Shown one piece after another: positions 8,950 to 18,092 of a stretch of 51,393 bases of DNA. The DNA comes from Chelatococcus sambhunathii (lineage in GTDB: Bacteria; Pseudomonadota; Alphaproteobacteria; Rhizobiales; Methylopilaceae), in NCBI GenBank assembly GCA_031316315.1, contig JADBEO010000028.1:1-51393 (forward strand), written 5' to 3'. Every line of letters starts with the position of its first letter. Position 1 is the stretch's first letter. The notes under the pieces were generated by a model. It ran no database searches, was not told the DNA's origin, and worked only from the letters and a program-made list of their open reading frames with translations. The position numbers were made by a program, and so were the translations under genes.

Positions 8950-9162
8950 ATGCGCCCCTTCCCGTATCCGCTGCGGCGCGAACGGCGCGAGACGGAGGCG
9001 GCGTCCCGACGACGGCGCGCCGCCGGACTGCTGATCCTCCTGTCCCTCCTCGCGCTGGCGGCGATCGCGCTCAGGGCCTTCTCCGCGCCGCCATCGAAGC
9101 CGCTCCCTCACGAGACACAGCTATGCCCGCGCAGCCCCGCTCCCTGTTCGACCCCGCGCTGA
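8950..9162 (+). CDS. Possible small membrane ORF between kdpA and kdpB
   Basis: A 70-codon ORF starting 10 bp after the kdpA stop and overlapping the kdpB start by 40 bp. The encoded peptide has a strongly basic N-terminus ([17 protein letters not shown]) followed by one hydrophobic helix (residues 25-44), consistent with a single-pass N-in protein. No ribosome-binding site is evident, and the overlap with kdpB is larger than usual. It fills an otherwise unexplained 183-bp gap in a tightly packed operon. It could be a chance ORF. Confidence 0.3.
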   Translation: MRPFPYPLRRERRETEAASRRRRAAGLLILLSLLALAAIALRAFSAPPSKPLPHETQLCPRSPAPCSTPR

Positions 9163-11159
9163 TCGTTCCCGCCCTCGGCGCCGCTTTCGGCAAGCTCGAT
9201 CCGCGTCAGCTGATCCGCAATCCGGTGATGTTCGCCGTCGAGGTCGTGGCGCTTGTCGCCGCTGTCCTGTTCGCCCGCGATCTCGCAAGCGGCGCGCCCG
9301 CCGCCTTCTCGGGGCAGCTCGCCGTCTGGCTCTGGCTCACCGTCTACTTCGCGACCTTTTCCGAGGCGATCGCGGAAGGCCGCGGCAAGGCGCAGGCCGA
9401 CGCCCTTCGCCGCACCCGCTCCGAGACCATGGCGAAACGCCTCATCGGCGAAGGCGGCGGCTTCGAGGAGATCGCGGCCCCGGCGCTCAAGGTCGGCGAC
9501 CTCGTGCTGGTCGAGCCTGGCGACCTGGTCCCGGGCGACGGCGAGGTCGTCGAGGGCGTCGCCACGGTCGACGAGAGCGCGATCACGGGCGAAAGCGCCC
9601 CCGTGATCCGCGAGTCCGGCGGCGATCGCTCGGCGGTGACGGGCGGCACCAAAGTGCTCTCCGACCACATTAAGGTCCGCATCACCGCCGCCAGCGGCTC
9701 GAGCTTCCTCGACCGCATGATTGCGCTGGTCGAGGGCGCCGAGAGGGCGAAGACTCCGAACGAGGTCGCGCTCACCATCCTGCTCGCGGGACTCTCGCTG
9801 ATCTTCATGCTGGCCGTCGCGACCATTCCGTCTTTCGCGGCCTATTCCGGCGGCGTCGTTCCGGTCGTCGTATTGGTCGCGCTGTTCGTGACGCTGATAC
9901 CGACGACGATCGGCGGGCTGCTCTCGGCGATCGGCATCGCCGGCATGAACCGGCTGGTGCGCTTCAACGTGCTCGCCATGTCGGGCCGCGCGGTCGAGGC
10001 CGCGGGCGACGTCGACGTGCTGCTGCTCGACAAGACCGGCACGATCACGCTCGGCAATCGGCAGGCGGCCGAATTCCTTCCGCTTCCGGGCGTCCGGCCG
10101 AGCGAGCTCGCCGACGCCGCCCAGCTCGCGAGCCTGTCGGACGAGACGCCGGAGGGGCGCTCCATCGTCGTGCTCGCCAAAGCGGAGCATGGTCTGCGCG
10201 GCCGCGAGATGGGACCGCTGGAGGCGAGCTTCATCCCGTTCTCCGCGCAGACGCGCATGAGCGGCGTCGACATCGGCGCGACGAAGATCCGCAAGGGAGC
10301 CGCCGACGCCGTCATCCGGCACGTCAAGGCGCTCGGCGGCTCCGCGCCGGAAGAACTGTCTGAGATCGTCGAGCGCGTCGCGCGCGACGGCGGCACGCCG
10401 CTCGTTGTCGCCGCCGACCAGAAGGTCCTCGGCGTCGTCTACCTCAAGGACATCGTGAAGGGCGGCATCCGCGAACGCTTCCAGGAGCTCCGCGCGATGG
10501 GCATCCGCACCGTCATGATCACCGGCGACAATCCGATGACCGCCGCCGCCATCGCGGCGGAAGCAGGGGTCGACGACTTCCTCGCCGAGGCGACGCCGGA
10601 GGCGAAGCTCGCGCTTATCCGCAAGGAGCAGGAGGCCGGCAAGCTGGTCGCCATGTGCGGCGACGGCACCAACGACGCGCCGGCGCTCGCCCAGGCCGAC
10701 GTCGGCGTCGCCATGCAGACCGGCACGGTCGCGGCCCGCGAAGCCGGCAACATGGTCGACCTCGACAGCGATCCCACGAAGCTCATCGAGATCGTCGGCA
10801 TCGGCAAGCAACTGCTGATGACGCGCGGCGCGCTAACCACCTTCTCGATCGCGAACGACGTCGCGAAATACTTCGCGATCATTCCGGCGATGTTCGTCGC
10901 GCTCTATCCGGGGCTTGGCGCGCTCAATGTGATGGGACTCGCCTCGCCGCAGAGCGCCATCCTGTCGGCGATCATCTTCAACGCGCTGATCATCGTCGCG
11001 CTGGTGCCGCTCGCGTTGAGGGGCGTGTCCTACACGCCGTCGAGCGCGGCGGCGTTGCTGCGCCGGAACCTGCTCGTCTACGGCCTCGGCGGACTCATCG
11101 CCCCCTTCGTCGGCATCAAGCTGATCGACCTCGCGGTCACCGCGATCGGTCTCGCGTGA
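9123..11159 (+). CDS. kdpB: K+-transporting P-type ATPase catalytic subunit B
   Basis: 678 residues, normal for KdpB. It has the actuator TGES motif (AITGESAP), the phosphorylation motif DKTGTIT near residue 300, the nucleotide-binding region, and the hinge [12 protein letters not shown] near 515. KdpB hydrolyses ATP to drive K+ through KdpA. Its inner-membrane helices are visible near the N-terminus (about 35-85), around 215-275 and at the C-terminus. Followed by kdpC after 17 bp. Confidence 0.97.
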   Translation: MPAQPRSLFDPALIVPALGAAFGKLDPRQLIRNPVMFAVEVVALVAAVLFARDLASGAPAAFSGQLAVWLWLTVYFATFSEAIAEGRGKAQADALRRTRSETMAKRLIGEGGGFEEIAAPALKVGDLVLVEPGDLVPGDGEVVEGVATVDESAITGESAPVIRESGGDRSAVTGGTKVLSDHIKVRITAASGSSFLDRMIALVEGAERAKTPNEVALTILLAGLSLIFMLAVATIPSFAAYSGGVVPVVVLVALFVTLIPTTIGGLLSAIGIAGMNRLVRFNVLAMSGRAVEAAGDVDVLLLDKTGTITLGNRQAAEFLPLPGVRPSELADAAQLASLSDETPEGRSIVVLAKAEHGLRGREMGPLEASFIPFSAQTRMSGVDIGATKIRKGAADAVIRHVKALGGSAPEELSEIVERVARDGGTPLVVAADQKVLGVVYLKDIVKGGIRERFQELRAMGIRTVMITGDNPMTAAAIAAEAGVDDFLAEATPEAKLALIRKEQEAGKLVAMCGDGTNDAPALAQADVGVAMQTGTVAAREAGNMVDLDSDPTKLIEIVGIGKQLLMTRGALTTFSIANDVAKYFAIIPAMFVALYPGLGALNVMGLASPQSAILSAIIFNALIIVALVPLALRGVSYTPSSAAALLRRNLLVYGLGGLIAPFVGIKLIDLAVTAIGLA

Positions 11160-11176
11160 CACACGGAGCTCCCGAC

Positions 11177-11752
11177 ATGCTCGCCCACTTTCGCCCCGCC
11201 TTCGTCCTCCTGCTTCTCTTCACGCTCGTGACCGGAGTGCTCTATCCGCTCGCGATCACCGCCGCCGCGCAATTCGCATTCCCAAGACAGGCCAACGGCT
11301 CCATGATCGAGAAGGAGGGCCGGATCGTCGGGTCCGCCCTCATCGGTCAGTCCTTCACGAGCCCGCGCTACTTCCATGGCCGTCCCTCCGCGGCTGGCCA
11401 GAACGGCTACGACGCCGCGTCCTCCTCAGGCTCCAATCTCGGCCCGACCTCGAAGGCGCTCGCGGAGCGGATCAAAGGCGACGTCGACAAGGCGCGCGGG
11501 GAGAACGGGATCGCGGGCGTCGTCCCCGCGGATCTCGTCACGGCCTCGGGCTCCGGGCTCGACCCGGACATTTCGCCCGCCGCGGCTTACGCGCAGGTCG
11601 CGCGCGTGGCCCGGGAGCGCGCCCTGCCGGAGCTGGACGTGCGCGCGCTTGTCGATCGCTCCGTCCAGCCGCGCCTGTTCGGCCTGCTCGGCGAGCCGCG
11701 CGTCAATGTGCTCGCGCTCAACATGGCGCTCGACGCGCTCGCCAAGCCATGA
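11177..11752 (+). CDS. kdpC: K+-transporting ATPase subunit C
   Basis: 191 residues with one N-terminal membrane helix (about residues 8-30) and a periplasmic domain carrying family-typical motifs: [31 protein letters not shown] and [15 protein letters not shown]. KdpC is the periplasmic subunit that assists K+ or ATP affinity of KdpFAB. The start is ATG 11177 with GGAG ten bases upstream; the longer upstream reading frame is a shadow of kdpB. kdpD begins 34 bp downstream. Confidence 0.96.
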   Translation: MLAHFRPAFVLLLLFTLVTGVLYPLAITAAAQFAFPRQANGSMIEKEGRIVGSALIGQSFTSPRYFHGRPSAAGQNGYDAASSSGSNLGPTSKALAERIKGDVDKARGENGIAGVVPADLVTASGSGLDPDISPAAAYAQVARVARERALPELDVRALVDRSVQPRLFGLLGEPRVNVLALNMALDALAKP

Positions 11753-11786
11753 GGCGTGACGGTCGACGCAGGCTATAAACGGCGTC

Positions 11787-14471
11787 ATGCCGGCCGACGC
11801 GCGCCCGTCCCCCGAGAGCTTCCTGTCCGCCACGCGGAGAGAGGGGCGCGGTCGCCTGAAGATCTTCCTCGGCGCGGCCCCGGGCGTCGGCAAGACCTAC
11901 GAGATGCTGACGGAAGCGCGCGCCTTGCGCCGCGAGGGCGTCGACGTCGCGGTCGGCGTGGTCGAGACCCATGGCCGAGCCGAAACCGAAGCGCTGCTCG
12001 AGGGACTTGAAACCGTTCCGACCCTCGACGTCGCTTATCGCGGTCGGACGCTCAAGGAGATGGACGTCGACGCCGTGCTCAAGCGTGCGCCAAAGCTCGT
12101 CCTCGTCGACGAACTCGCCCACACCAATGCGCCCGGCTCCCGTCATCCGAAGCGCCATCAGGACGTTGAGGAAATCCTCGCGGCGGGGATCGACGTCTTC
12201 ACCACCGTCAACGTCCAGCACCTTGAGAGCCTCAACGACGTCGTCGCCCGGATCACGCGGGTGCAGGTGCGCGAGACTGTGCCGGACCGCATCTTCGATC
12301 TCGCCGACGAAGTCGAAGTGGTGGACATCACGCCGGAAGACCTGCGCAAGCGCCTCGCCGCCGGCAAGGTCTATGTTCGCGAGCAGGCCGAGCGCGCGGT
12401 GCGTCATTTCTTCCAGCCCGGCAACCTGACCGCTCTGCGCGAGATCGCGCTGCGACGGACCGCCGAGCGCGTCGACGCCGACATGCGCGAGCATATGCGC
12501 GCGAACGCCATCGAGGGGCCTTGGCCGGCCGCCGAGCGCATCCTCGTCGCCGTCGACGAGCACCCGGGAGCTGCGGCGCTGGTGCGCGCGGCCAAGCGCC
12601 TGGCCGATCGCGCCCACGCGCCGTGGATCTGCCTCACGATCGAGACGGCGCGCCAGACGCGCCTGCCTGAGGCCGAGCGCGACCGCGTCGCGGATACGCT
12701 GCGGCTCGCCGAGACGCTCGGCGGCGAGGCGCTGGTCCTGCCGGGCGGCCCGGACGTGGCCGACGAGATCCTCGACTTCGCGCGAAGCCGCAACGTGACT
12801 ACCATCCTTCTCGGCAAGGCGCGGCGCTCGCGCTGGTTTGAACTCTGGCACGGCTCTGTCGTGGCCGACCTGCTCGACCGCTCAGGCGCGATCGCCGTGC
12901 AGGTCTTGGCGGGCGACGGGGAGACCGTGCCGCCGAAGACGGTCGAAGCCCGCGCAGAGGCGCTTGCGCCGCGCCTCAACGGCTATTTCGCCGCGGGGGC
13001 GTCCGTGCTGCTTGCGGCGCTCGCCGGGCTCGCGGTCGACCTCGCGATCGATCTGCCGAACATCTCGCTCGTCTTCGTGCCGGCGGTGCTGGTCGTCGCG
13101 GTGCGTTTCGGCCTGGGGCCTTCGCTTGCGGCCTCCTTTTTCGCGGCGCTGGCCTACAACTACTGCTTCACCGATCCGCGCTTCTCGCTCACGGTGAACG
13201 ACCCCTCGAACGTCGTCGCCATCGTCTTCTTCTCACTGACGGCGGTGCTGGCCAGCTCGGTCGCGGCGCGCGTTCGGTCCCAGACGCTATCGGCGCGCGA
13301 ACAGGCGCGCGTCACGGCGGAGCTCTATGCCTTCTCCCGCAAGCTGGCGGCGGTCGCGATGGAGGACGACCTGCTTTGGGCGGCCGCCCATCAGGTCGCG
13401 CTCATGCTGAAGGTCGACGTGATCTTCATGACCGCGACGGCGGGCGGCCTCGTCGTCGGCGGGGCCTATCCGCCCGAGGACGAACTCGATCCGGCGGAGC
13501 TCGCCGCGGCGAGCTGGGCGTACCAGCATGAGGAGCCGACGGGACGCGGAGCCGCGACCTTGCCGGGCGTCACGCGGCTTTTCCTGCCGGTCAGGACGAG
13601 CCGCGGGAAGCTGGGCGTGGTCGGCGTAGCCCGCCGCGCCGTGGGCCCTGTCCTCACGCCGTCCGAGCGCCGCCTGCTGGACGCGCTCGTCGACCAGACG
13701 GCGGTGGCGCTCGAACGCATCCGGCTCGGCGCCGACGTCGATGAGGCGAAGATCGCCGCCGAGACCGACCGCCTGCGGAGCGCTCTGCTGACGTCGGTGA
13801 GCCATGATCTCAAGACGCCGCTCGCCACCATCATGGGGGTGGTCACGAGCCTGAGGAGCTATGGGGGCCTCTACGACGAGCGCACGCGGGACGACATGCT
13901 CGCCAGTGCGCAGACCGAGACCGAACGGCTCAACCGCTTCGTCGCCAATCTGCTCGACATCGTGCGGCTGGACACCGGCGCCGTCGGAGCGCGACGTGAG
14001 ACGATCGACCTGGAGGAGGCGATCGGCGCCGCGCTCCGCCAGGCCGCGCCGTCGCTCGGCGAACGACCGGTCGCCATCGACCTGCCGGACGCTCCCCTGC
14101 TTGTCGAAGGCGACCCCGTGCTCTTCGAACACGCTCTGATCAATGTGCTGGAGAACGCCGGCAAGCACACGCCGCCCGGAACCCGCGTCACGATCGCCGG
14201 GCGGCAGGACGCCGGTTCTGTCGTCCTGGAGATCGTCGACGATGGACCGGGCTTCGCCGACGCCGATCTGCCTCACCTGTTCGAACGCTTCTACCGCGCC
14301 TCGCAGGGCGACCGCCGGGTTTCGGGCACGGGCCTCGGCCTCGCAATCGCCAAGGGCTTCATCGAGGCGATGGGAGGCGCGGTCGAGGCCTCCCCCGGCC
14401 CCGCCGGCCGCGGGGCGCGCTTCGTCCTCACGCTTCCTTCCGCATCCACCGCCACGGCGAAGGAAGGCTAG
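11787..14471 (+). CDS. kdpD: Osmosensitive K+ sensor histidine kinase KdpD
   Basis: 894 residues in KdpD order. The N-terminal KdpD domain has a Walker A (GAAPGVGKT, residues 30-38) and the VDELAHTNAPGSRH motif near 108. A Usp-like domain follows (about 250-375), then four clustered membrane helices (about 395-500), a GAF-like region, and a HisKA/HATPase core with phospho-acceptor in SVSHDLKTPLA near 672 and N/G boxes NVLENAGKH and GTGLGLAIAKG. It senses K+ limitation and phosphorylates KdpE. Co-transcribed downstream of kdpC. Confidence 0.96.
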   Translation: MPADARPSPESFLSATRREGRGRLKIFLGAAPGVGKTYEMLTEARALRREGVDVAVGVVETHGRAETEALLEGLETVPTLDVAYRGRTLKEMDVDAVLKRAPKLVLVDELAHTNAPGSRHPKRHQDVEEILAAGIDVFTTVNVQHLESLNDVVARITRVQVRETVPDRIFDLADEVEVVDITPEDLRKRLAAGKVYVREQAERAVRHFFQPGNLTALREIALRRTAERVDADMREHMRANAIEGPWPAAERILVAVDEHPGAAALVRAAKRLADRAHAPWICLTIETARQTRLPEAERDRVADTLRLAETLGGEALVLPGGPDVADEILDFARSRNVTTILLGKARRSRWFELWHGSVVADLLDRSGAIAVQVLAGDGETVPPKTVEARAEALAPRLNGYFAAGASVLLAALAGLAVDLAIDLPNISLVFVPAVLVVAVRFGLGPSLAASFFAALAYNYCFTDPRFSLTVNDPSNVVAIVFFSLTAVLASSVAARVRSQTLSAREQARVTAELYAFSRKLAAVAMEDDLLWAAAHQVALMLKVDVIFMTATAGGLVVGGAYPPEDELDPAELAAASWAYQHEEPTGRGAATLPGVTRLFLPVRTSRGKLGVVGVARRAVGPVLTPSERRLLDALVDQTAVALERIRLGADVDEAKIAAETDRLRSALLTSVSHDLKTPLATIMGVVTSLRSYGGLYDERTRDDMLASAQTETERLNRFVANLLDIVRLDTGAVGARRETIDLEEAIGAALRQAAPSLGERPVAIDLPDAPLLVEGDPVLFEHALINVLENAGKHTPPGTRVTIAGRQDAGSVVLEIVDDGPGFADADLPHLFERFYRASQGDRRVSGTGLGLAIAKGFIEAMGGAVEASPGPAGRGARFVLTLPSASTATAKEG

Positions 14472-14475
14472 AACG

Positions 14476-15159
14476 ATGGCGTCCAGTCCCATCGCCGTGC
14501 TGGTCGTCGACGACGAGGCGCCGATCCGCCGCTTCCTGAGGGCGACCCTCGACGTCAACGACTATCGCGTGACGGAAGCCGAGAGCGGCGCCGAGGCGCT
14601 GAGGCTGGCGCGGCACGCGCCGCCGGAGATCGTCCTGCTGGATCTCGGCCTGCCGGACGTCGACGGCCTCGATCTCATCCGTGAGCTGAAGGCGAAGAGC
14701 TCCGCGGCGATCGTGGTGCTGTCGAGCCGGGGAGAGGAGGCCGCCAAGGTGGCGGCGCTAGACCTGGGCGCGGACGATTACGTGACGAAGCCGTTCGGGG
14801 CGGCCGAGCTGATGGCGCGCATGCGCGCTGCGCTCCGCCATCGCCTCGCAGACCGCGGCGCCGATCCCGTGTACAGCGCGGGCTCGCTCGTCGTCGACCT
14901 GTCGCGCCATCTCGTGACGCTCGATGGCGCGGAGGTGAAGCTCAGTCCGAAGGAGTTCGCCATCCTACGGGAACTCGTGGTGCACGCCGGCAAGGTTCTG
15001 ACCCACCGACACCTCTTCCGCGCGGTGTGGGGGGTGGACGAGGGCGATCAGACGTCGCTGCGCGTCTTCGTCCGACAATTGCGCACCAAGATCGAGGCCG
15101 ATCCCGCGCGGCCGGCGCGGCTGCTCACCGAGACCGGCATAGGCTATCGGCTCGTCTGA
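14476..15159 (+). CDS. kdpE: Two-component response regulator KdpE
   Basis: 227 residues: a receiver domain with acidic pocket (VVDDEAP), phospho-acceptor Asp in LLDLGLPDVDG near residue 56 and the KPFG lysine, followed by an OmpR-type winged helix (LSPKEFAILRELVVHAGKVL and the terminal TETGIGYRL). The start is ATG 14476, four bases after the kdpD stop, with AAGGAAGG as ribosome-binding site inside the kdpD end. It should activate the kdp promoter upstream of 7010. Confidence 0.95.
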   Translation: MASSPIAVLVVDDEAPIRRFLRATLDVNDYRVTEAESGAEALRLARHAPPEIVLLDLGLPDVDGLDLIRELKAKSSAAIVVLSSRGEEAAKVAALDLGADDYVTKPFGAAELMARMRAALRHRLADRGADPVYSAGSLVVDLSRHLVTLDGAEVKLSPKEFAILRELVVHAGKVLTHRHLFRAVWGVDEGDQTSLRVFVRQLRTKIEADPARPARLLTETGIGYRLV

Positions 15160-15181
15160 AGCGCGACGGGGTTCGAAGTTC

Positions 15182-15197
15182 AGCGCCGATCGGCGCT
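15182..15197. terminator. Palindromic hairpin between convergent kdpE and BLUF genes
   Basis: AGCGCCGATCGGCGCT is a perfect 16-bp palindrome that can form a 6-bp GC stem with a GATC loop. It lies 22 bp after the kdpE stop and 6 bp from the convergent BLUF gene stop, so it could end transcription from both sides. No clear U-run follows on either strand, so an intrinsic terminator is only suggested. Confidence 0.4.
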
Positions 15198-15203
15198 TCA
15201 GCC

Positions 15204-15683
15204 TTAAAGCTGGCTGCGGGCGTCGGCGTGGCGGACGAACTGGCCGACCTCGGCGCGCATGAAATCTTCCATCAGCCCGAGCGCGCTGTCCGCCGTCATC
15301 ACCGTGGGATCCAGCATCGGCCTCGGGCTGTAGCGCATATAGAGCCCGTCGAGCTCGGTCGAGCGGCCGGCGTAGCCGACGGACCAGCTGAGAAAGGCGC
15401 GCCGGCAGACGGCCCCCGCCCCCATGATCACCATGGTGGAATGGCGCTTGTCCGTCGCAAGTTCCCAGAGCTTTGCTGAAAGCGTCGTCGGAGCCCCCTC
15501 CATGACCTGGACGAAGTATTTCTCGTTGAATAGCAGGGCGCCAGTCAGCCCGCCTTCACGATCATGCTTCGAGCAGCTTTCGAGCACTCCGCGGACGAAT
15601 GCCTTCATGGATTCGCTTGTAAATTTTTCCTCATTTCTACTGTAGAATATGAGTCGGTGGAGAGATATCACGAGAGTGATCAT
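15204..15683 (-). CDS. BLUF-domain protein with substituted flavin-contact residues
   Basis: 159 residues. The first 100 or so match the BLUF blue-light FAD domain: SLHRLIFYSRN at the start, then GGLTGALLFNEKYFVQVMEG with the conserved Gln59 and EG. The remaining 55 residues resemble the usual C-terminal cap of short BLUF proteins, with no output domain. By motif alignment the active-site tyrosine (Tyr8 of Slr1694, Tyr21 of AppA) is Phe13, with a tyrosine next to it, and the flavin-binding asparagine is Asp41. The gene start and 100 bp upstream are AT-rich compared with the surroundings. A GATCA/TGATC repeat (15678-15700) spans the start codon. Such short BLUF proteins often act on c-di-GMP enzymes, and a PAS-GGDEF-EAL gene follows in the same direction upstream. 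Confidence 0.85.
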   Translation of the reverse strand: MITLVISLHRLIFYSRNEEKFTSESMKAFVRGVLESCSKHDREGGLTGALLFNEKYFVQVMEGAPTTLSAKLWELATDKRHSTMVIMGAGAVCRRAFLSWSVGYAGRSTELDGLYMRYSPRPMLDPTVMTADSALGLMEDFMRAEVGQFVRHADARSQL

Positions 15684-15951
15684 AGGTTCGGATTGTGATC
15701 AGCATAACATTGGAGAACATTTATTAAGAATCTTTACCATGTCTCCGTGGAGGTGTGCTGGACCGGTGGAGGCTTGCACCCCGTTAGTAAATTTGGCGTC
15801 CCTGCTTGAAAGACCATCGCGAAAACCGCATGAGACTGGCGGGACACGGCAGGACCTCGGTCCTTGGCGTAAGCGATATGCGGGCCGTCGATCGGTGCAA
15901 GGTCGCCCGCGAGACCTGGCGGCCGCGATTAAGGCGGAGCGGCCGTCCCGT

Positions 15952-17886
15952 TCATGCGCGGCGTTGGCGGAGCGCAGCCGAGAACGGGGTCGAAAGGAGC
16001 AGCCTCGCCTGCTCCGGCGGCACGGGCCTGCTGAAAAGAAACCCCTGAAGCTCCTGGCAGCCCTCGGCCCTGAGTCGCTCCCACTGCTCGGTGGTCTCCA
16101 CGCCTTCGGCCGTCGTGGTGATGCCCAGGCTGGCGCCAAGGCTGGTCACCGCGCGCACGATCGCCGCGCATTGCGGGCTCTCGCCGAGTTCCGTGACGAA
16201 GGAGCGGTCGATCTTGATCTTGTCGAACGGGAAGGAGCGCAGGTAGCTCAGCGACGAATAGCCGGTTCCGAAATCATCCATGACGATCCGAACGCCGAGG
16301 GCGCGGATCTGATGCAGCATGGCGATGTTCGCCGCGCTGTCGGACAGGAGCACCGACTCGGTGATCTCCACCTCGAGGCGGTCGGGCGCGAGCCCGCTCT
16401 CCGCGAGCGCCTGCGCGACCGCAAAGGCGGGGTTCTGCTTTCGGAAATGGGCCGGCGACAGATTGACGGCGATCCTGACGCCGGATGGCCAGTTGGCCGC
16501 TTCGGCGCAGGCCTTGGCCAGAACCCATTCGGTGATTGGAGCGATCAGGCCGATCTCCTCGGCGACAGGGATGAATTCCGCCGGCGAGATGAAGCCCCGC
16601 TCGGAATGGCGCCAGCGCAGCAGCGCCTCGAAGCCTGTGATCCGAGGATCGCTTGCCACCAGTAGCGGCTGGTAATGCAACTCGAGCTCGCCCAACGCGA
16701 AGGCGGCGCGCAAGTCCCGCTCGAGCTTGCGCCGCGCCTGCACGCGCGCGTCCATTTCGGCTTCAAAGAAGCGCGCCGCGCCCCGCCCGTCGGCTTTGGC
16801 CCGATACAGCGCCATGTCGGCGTGCCGCAGCAGCATCTCGGCGGACACGCCATCCTGCGGCGCGACGCTGATGCCGACGCTCGCCCCGATCACCACGTCT
16901 TGTTCGTGTAGCCGGAACGGATCTGACAGCGTCGCGATGATCCGCTCGGCGAGCCGGCGCGCCTCCTCGGCCGAGTCGAGCAGCGGCTGCAGCACGGTGA
17001 ACTCGTCGCCGCCGTGGCGCGAAATCAGGTCTTGGCCCCGCACGCAGTCGCGCAGCCTTCGCGCGACCTCCTTCAATACGCTATCGCCGGCCGCATGGCC
17101 GAGACCGTCGTTGACGTCCTTGAAATGGTCGAGATCTATGCAGAGGACGCCCACGGCCCCGCCGTGCCGGCGCTGCACCACGAGCGCTTCAGCAAGGCGG
17201 TCGAGCAGGACGAGGCGGTTCGGCAAGTCGGTGAGCGCGTCATGATGTGCGAGATGGACGATGCGCGCCTCGTTGGCTCGTCGATCGGTGATGTCCTCTG
17301 AAAGGCCGATCAGGTAGCGCGGCTCGCCGGCCTCGCGAACCAGGATGGTGCGCGTGTGAAGCAGGCGACGGCCTTTGTCGGTATCGAAATTCTGGTCCCC
17401 GACATGCATCTCGCCGCTACGCAGCACCTCGAGATCGATGTCCGTGTAGGCGGCGGCCTCGGCAGCTGGAAGCAGTTCCTCGTTGGTCCGCCCGACCATG
17501 TCACGGCGGTTGCAGCCCATCTGCTCTTCCGCCGCCTTGTTGACGAGCAGGAAGCGCAGGTCTCGGGCGTCCTTGACGAAAATCGCGACCGGTATGTTGT
17601 CGATGATCGCATCGAGGAATCGCCCGGCCGCAGCGTCCGCGAGCCACATCGGCAAGGCGTCGGTCGCATTGAGCGTAGGCGGTGAGGCGGTCGACGTTGG
17701 TGAATCGACCGGCGCAAGGTGGTCCGAGAGACCATCGCAGCCTGCGCGTCCTGGCGTCGTTTCGCGGGTCACCGGCGTCACACCTTTCGCCCTCGACTTC
17801 GGGCGCAGTCCACCACTCCTAATCTTCGCCGCTGAATGTCTCAGAAAGAAGGTACCAGTCTGTAAACAGGCAGGATCAACTATCAT
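15952..17886 (-). CDS. PAS-GGDEF-EAL cyclic-di-GMP signalling protein
   Basis: 644 residues: PAS domain (about 88-205), GGDEF domain (about 215-375) with intact RHGGDEF (residues 292-296) and inhibitory I-site RGQD (283-286), then EAL domain (about 390-640) with FEALLRW, NLSPAHFRKQ, EITES, DDFGTGYSSLSYL, KIDRSFV and EGVET. Both diguanylate cyclase and phosphodiesterase motifs look intact, so either or both activities are possible. No membrane segment is present; the protein is cytoplasmic. The first 80 residues have no recognisable domain, so the start is uncertain. It lies upstream of and codirectional with the BLUF gene, with 268 bp between. That gap holds an AT-rich promoter-like stretch (15640-15750) but no clear gene. 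Confidence 0.9.
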   Translation of the reverse strand: MIVDPACLQTGTFFLRHSAAKIRSGGLRPKSRAKGVTPVTRETTPGRAGCDGLSDHLAPVDSPTSTASPPTLNATDALPMWLADAAAGRFLDAIIDNIPVAIFVKDARDLRFLLVNKAAEEQMGCNRRDMVGRTNEELLPAAEAAAYTDIDLEVLRSGEMHVGDQNFDTDKGRRLLHTRTILVREAGEPRYLIGLSEDITDRRANEARIVHLAHHDALTDLPNRLVLLDRLAEALVVQRRHGGAVGVLCIDLDHFKDVNDGLGHAAGDSVLKEVARRLRDCVRGQDLISRHGGDEFTVLQPLLDSAEEARRLAERIIATLSDPFRLHEQDVVIGASVGISVAPQDGVSAEMLLRHADMALYRAKADGRGAARFFEAEMDARVQARRKLERDLRAAFALGELELHYQPLLVASDPRITGFEALLRWRHSERGFISPAEFIPVAEEIGLIAPITEWVLAKACAEAANWPSGVRIAVNLSPAHFRKQNPAFAVAQALAESGLAPDRLEVEITESVLLSDSAANIAMLHQIRALGVRIVMDDFGTGYSSLSYLRSFPFDKIKIDRSFVTELGESPQCAAIVRAVTSLGASLGITTTAEGVETTEQWERLRAEGCQELQGFLFSRPVPPEQARLLLSTPFSAALRQRRA

Positions 17887-18044
17887 ACCTTGAACAAGGC
17901 GCTTACGAAGCGTTGTCGACGAAGAGCGGCAGGAGCTCGAAAGTTCGGAAGCCTGCTTCAACAACGTTTTCGGAGCCTGACGCCAGGCTTGTGAAGGCTG
18001 TCGTGGCCTCTTCCAATGCCCTCGAGTTTCGGCGTTCTTGAGAC

Positions 18045-18075
18045 TGGAGCAGGCGAATGGACTCGAACCCTCGAT
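18045..18075 (-). other. tRNA 3'-end-like fragment
   Basis: On the minus strand the sequence reads GAGGGTTCGAGTCC followed 14 bases later by GCTCCA. This looks like a T-arm/T-loop (GGTTCGAGTCC) and a 3' terminal CCA. No matching 5' acceptor, D-arm or anticodon arm is found in the preceding 80 bases, so it is not a full tRNA. It may be an attachment-site remnant left by an element that integrated in a tRNA gene, or chance. Confidence 0.3.
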
Positions 18076-18092
18076 CCCAACTTGCGTCGTTT

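Noticed and set aside
13287-14558. 423-codon minus-strand ORF opposite kdpD
   Set aside because: Antisense to the kdpD kinase core, no motif, composition of a shadow.
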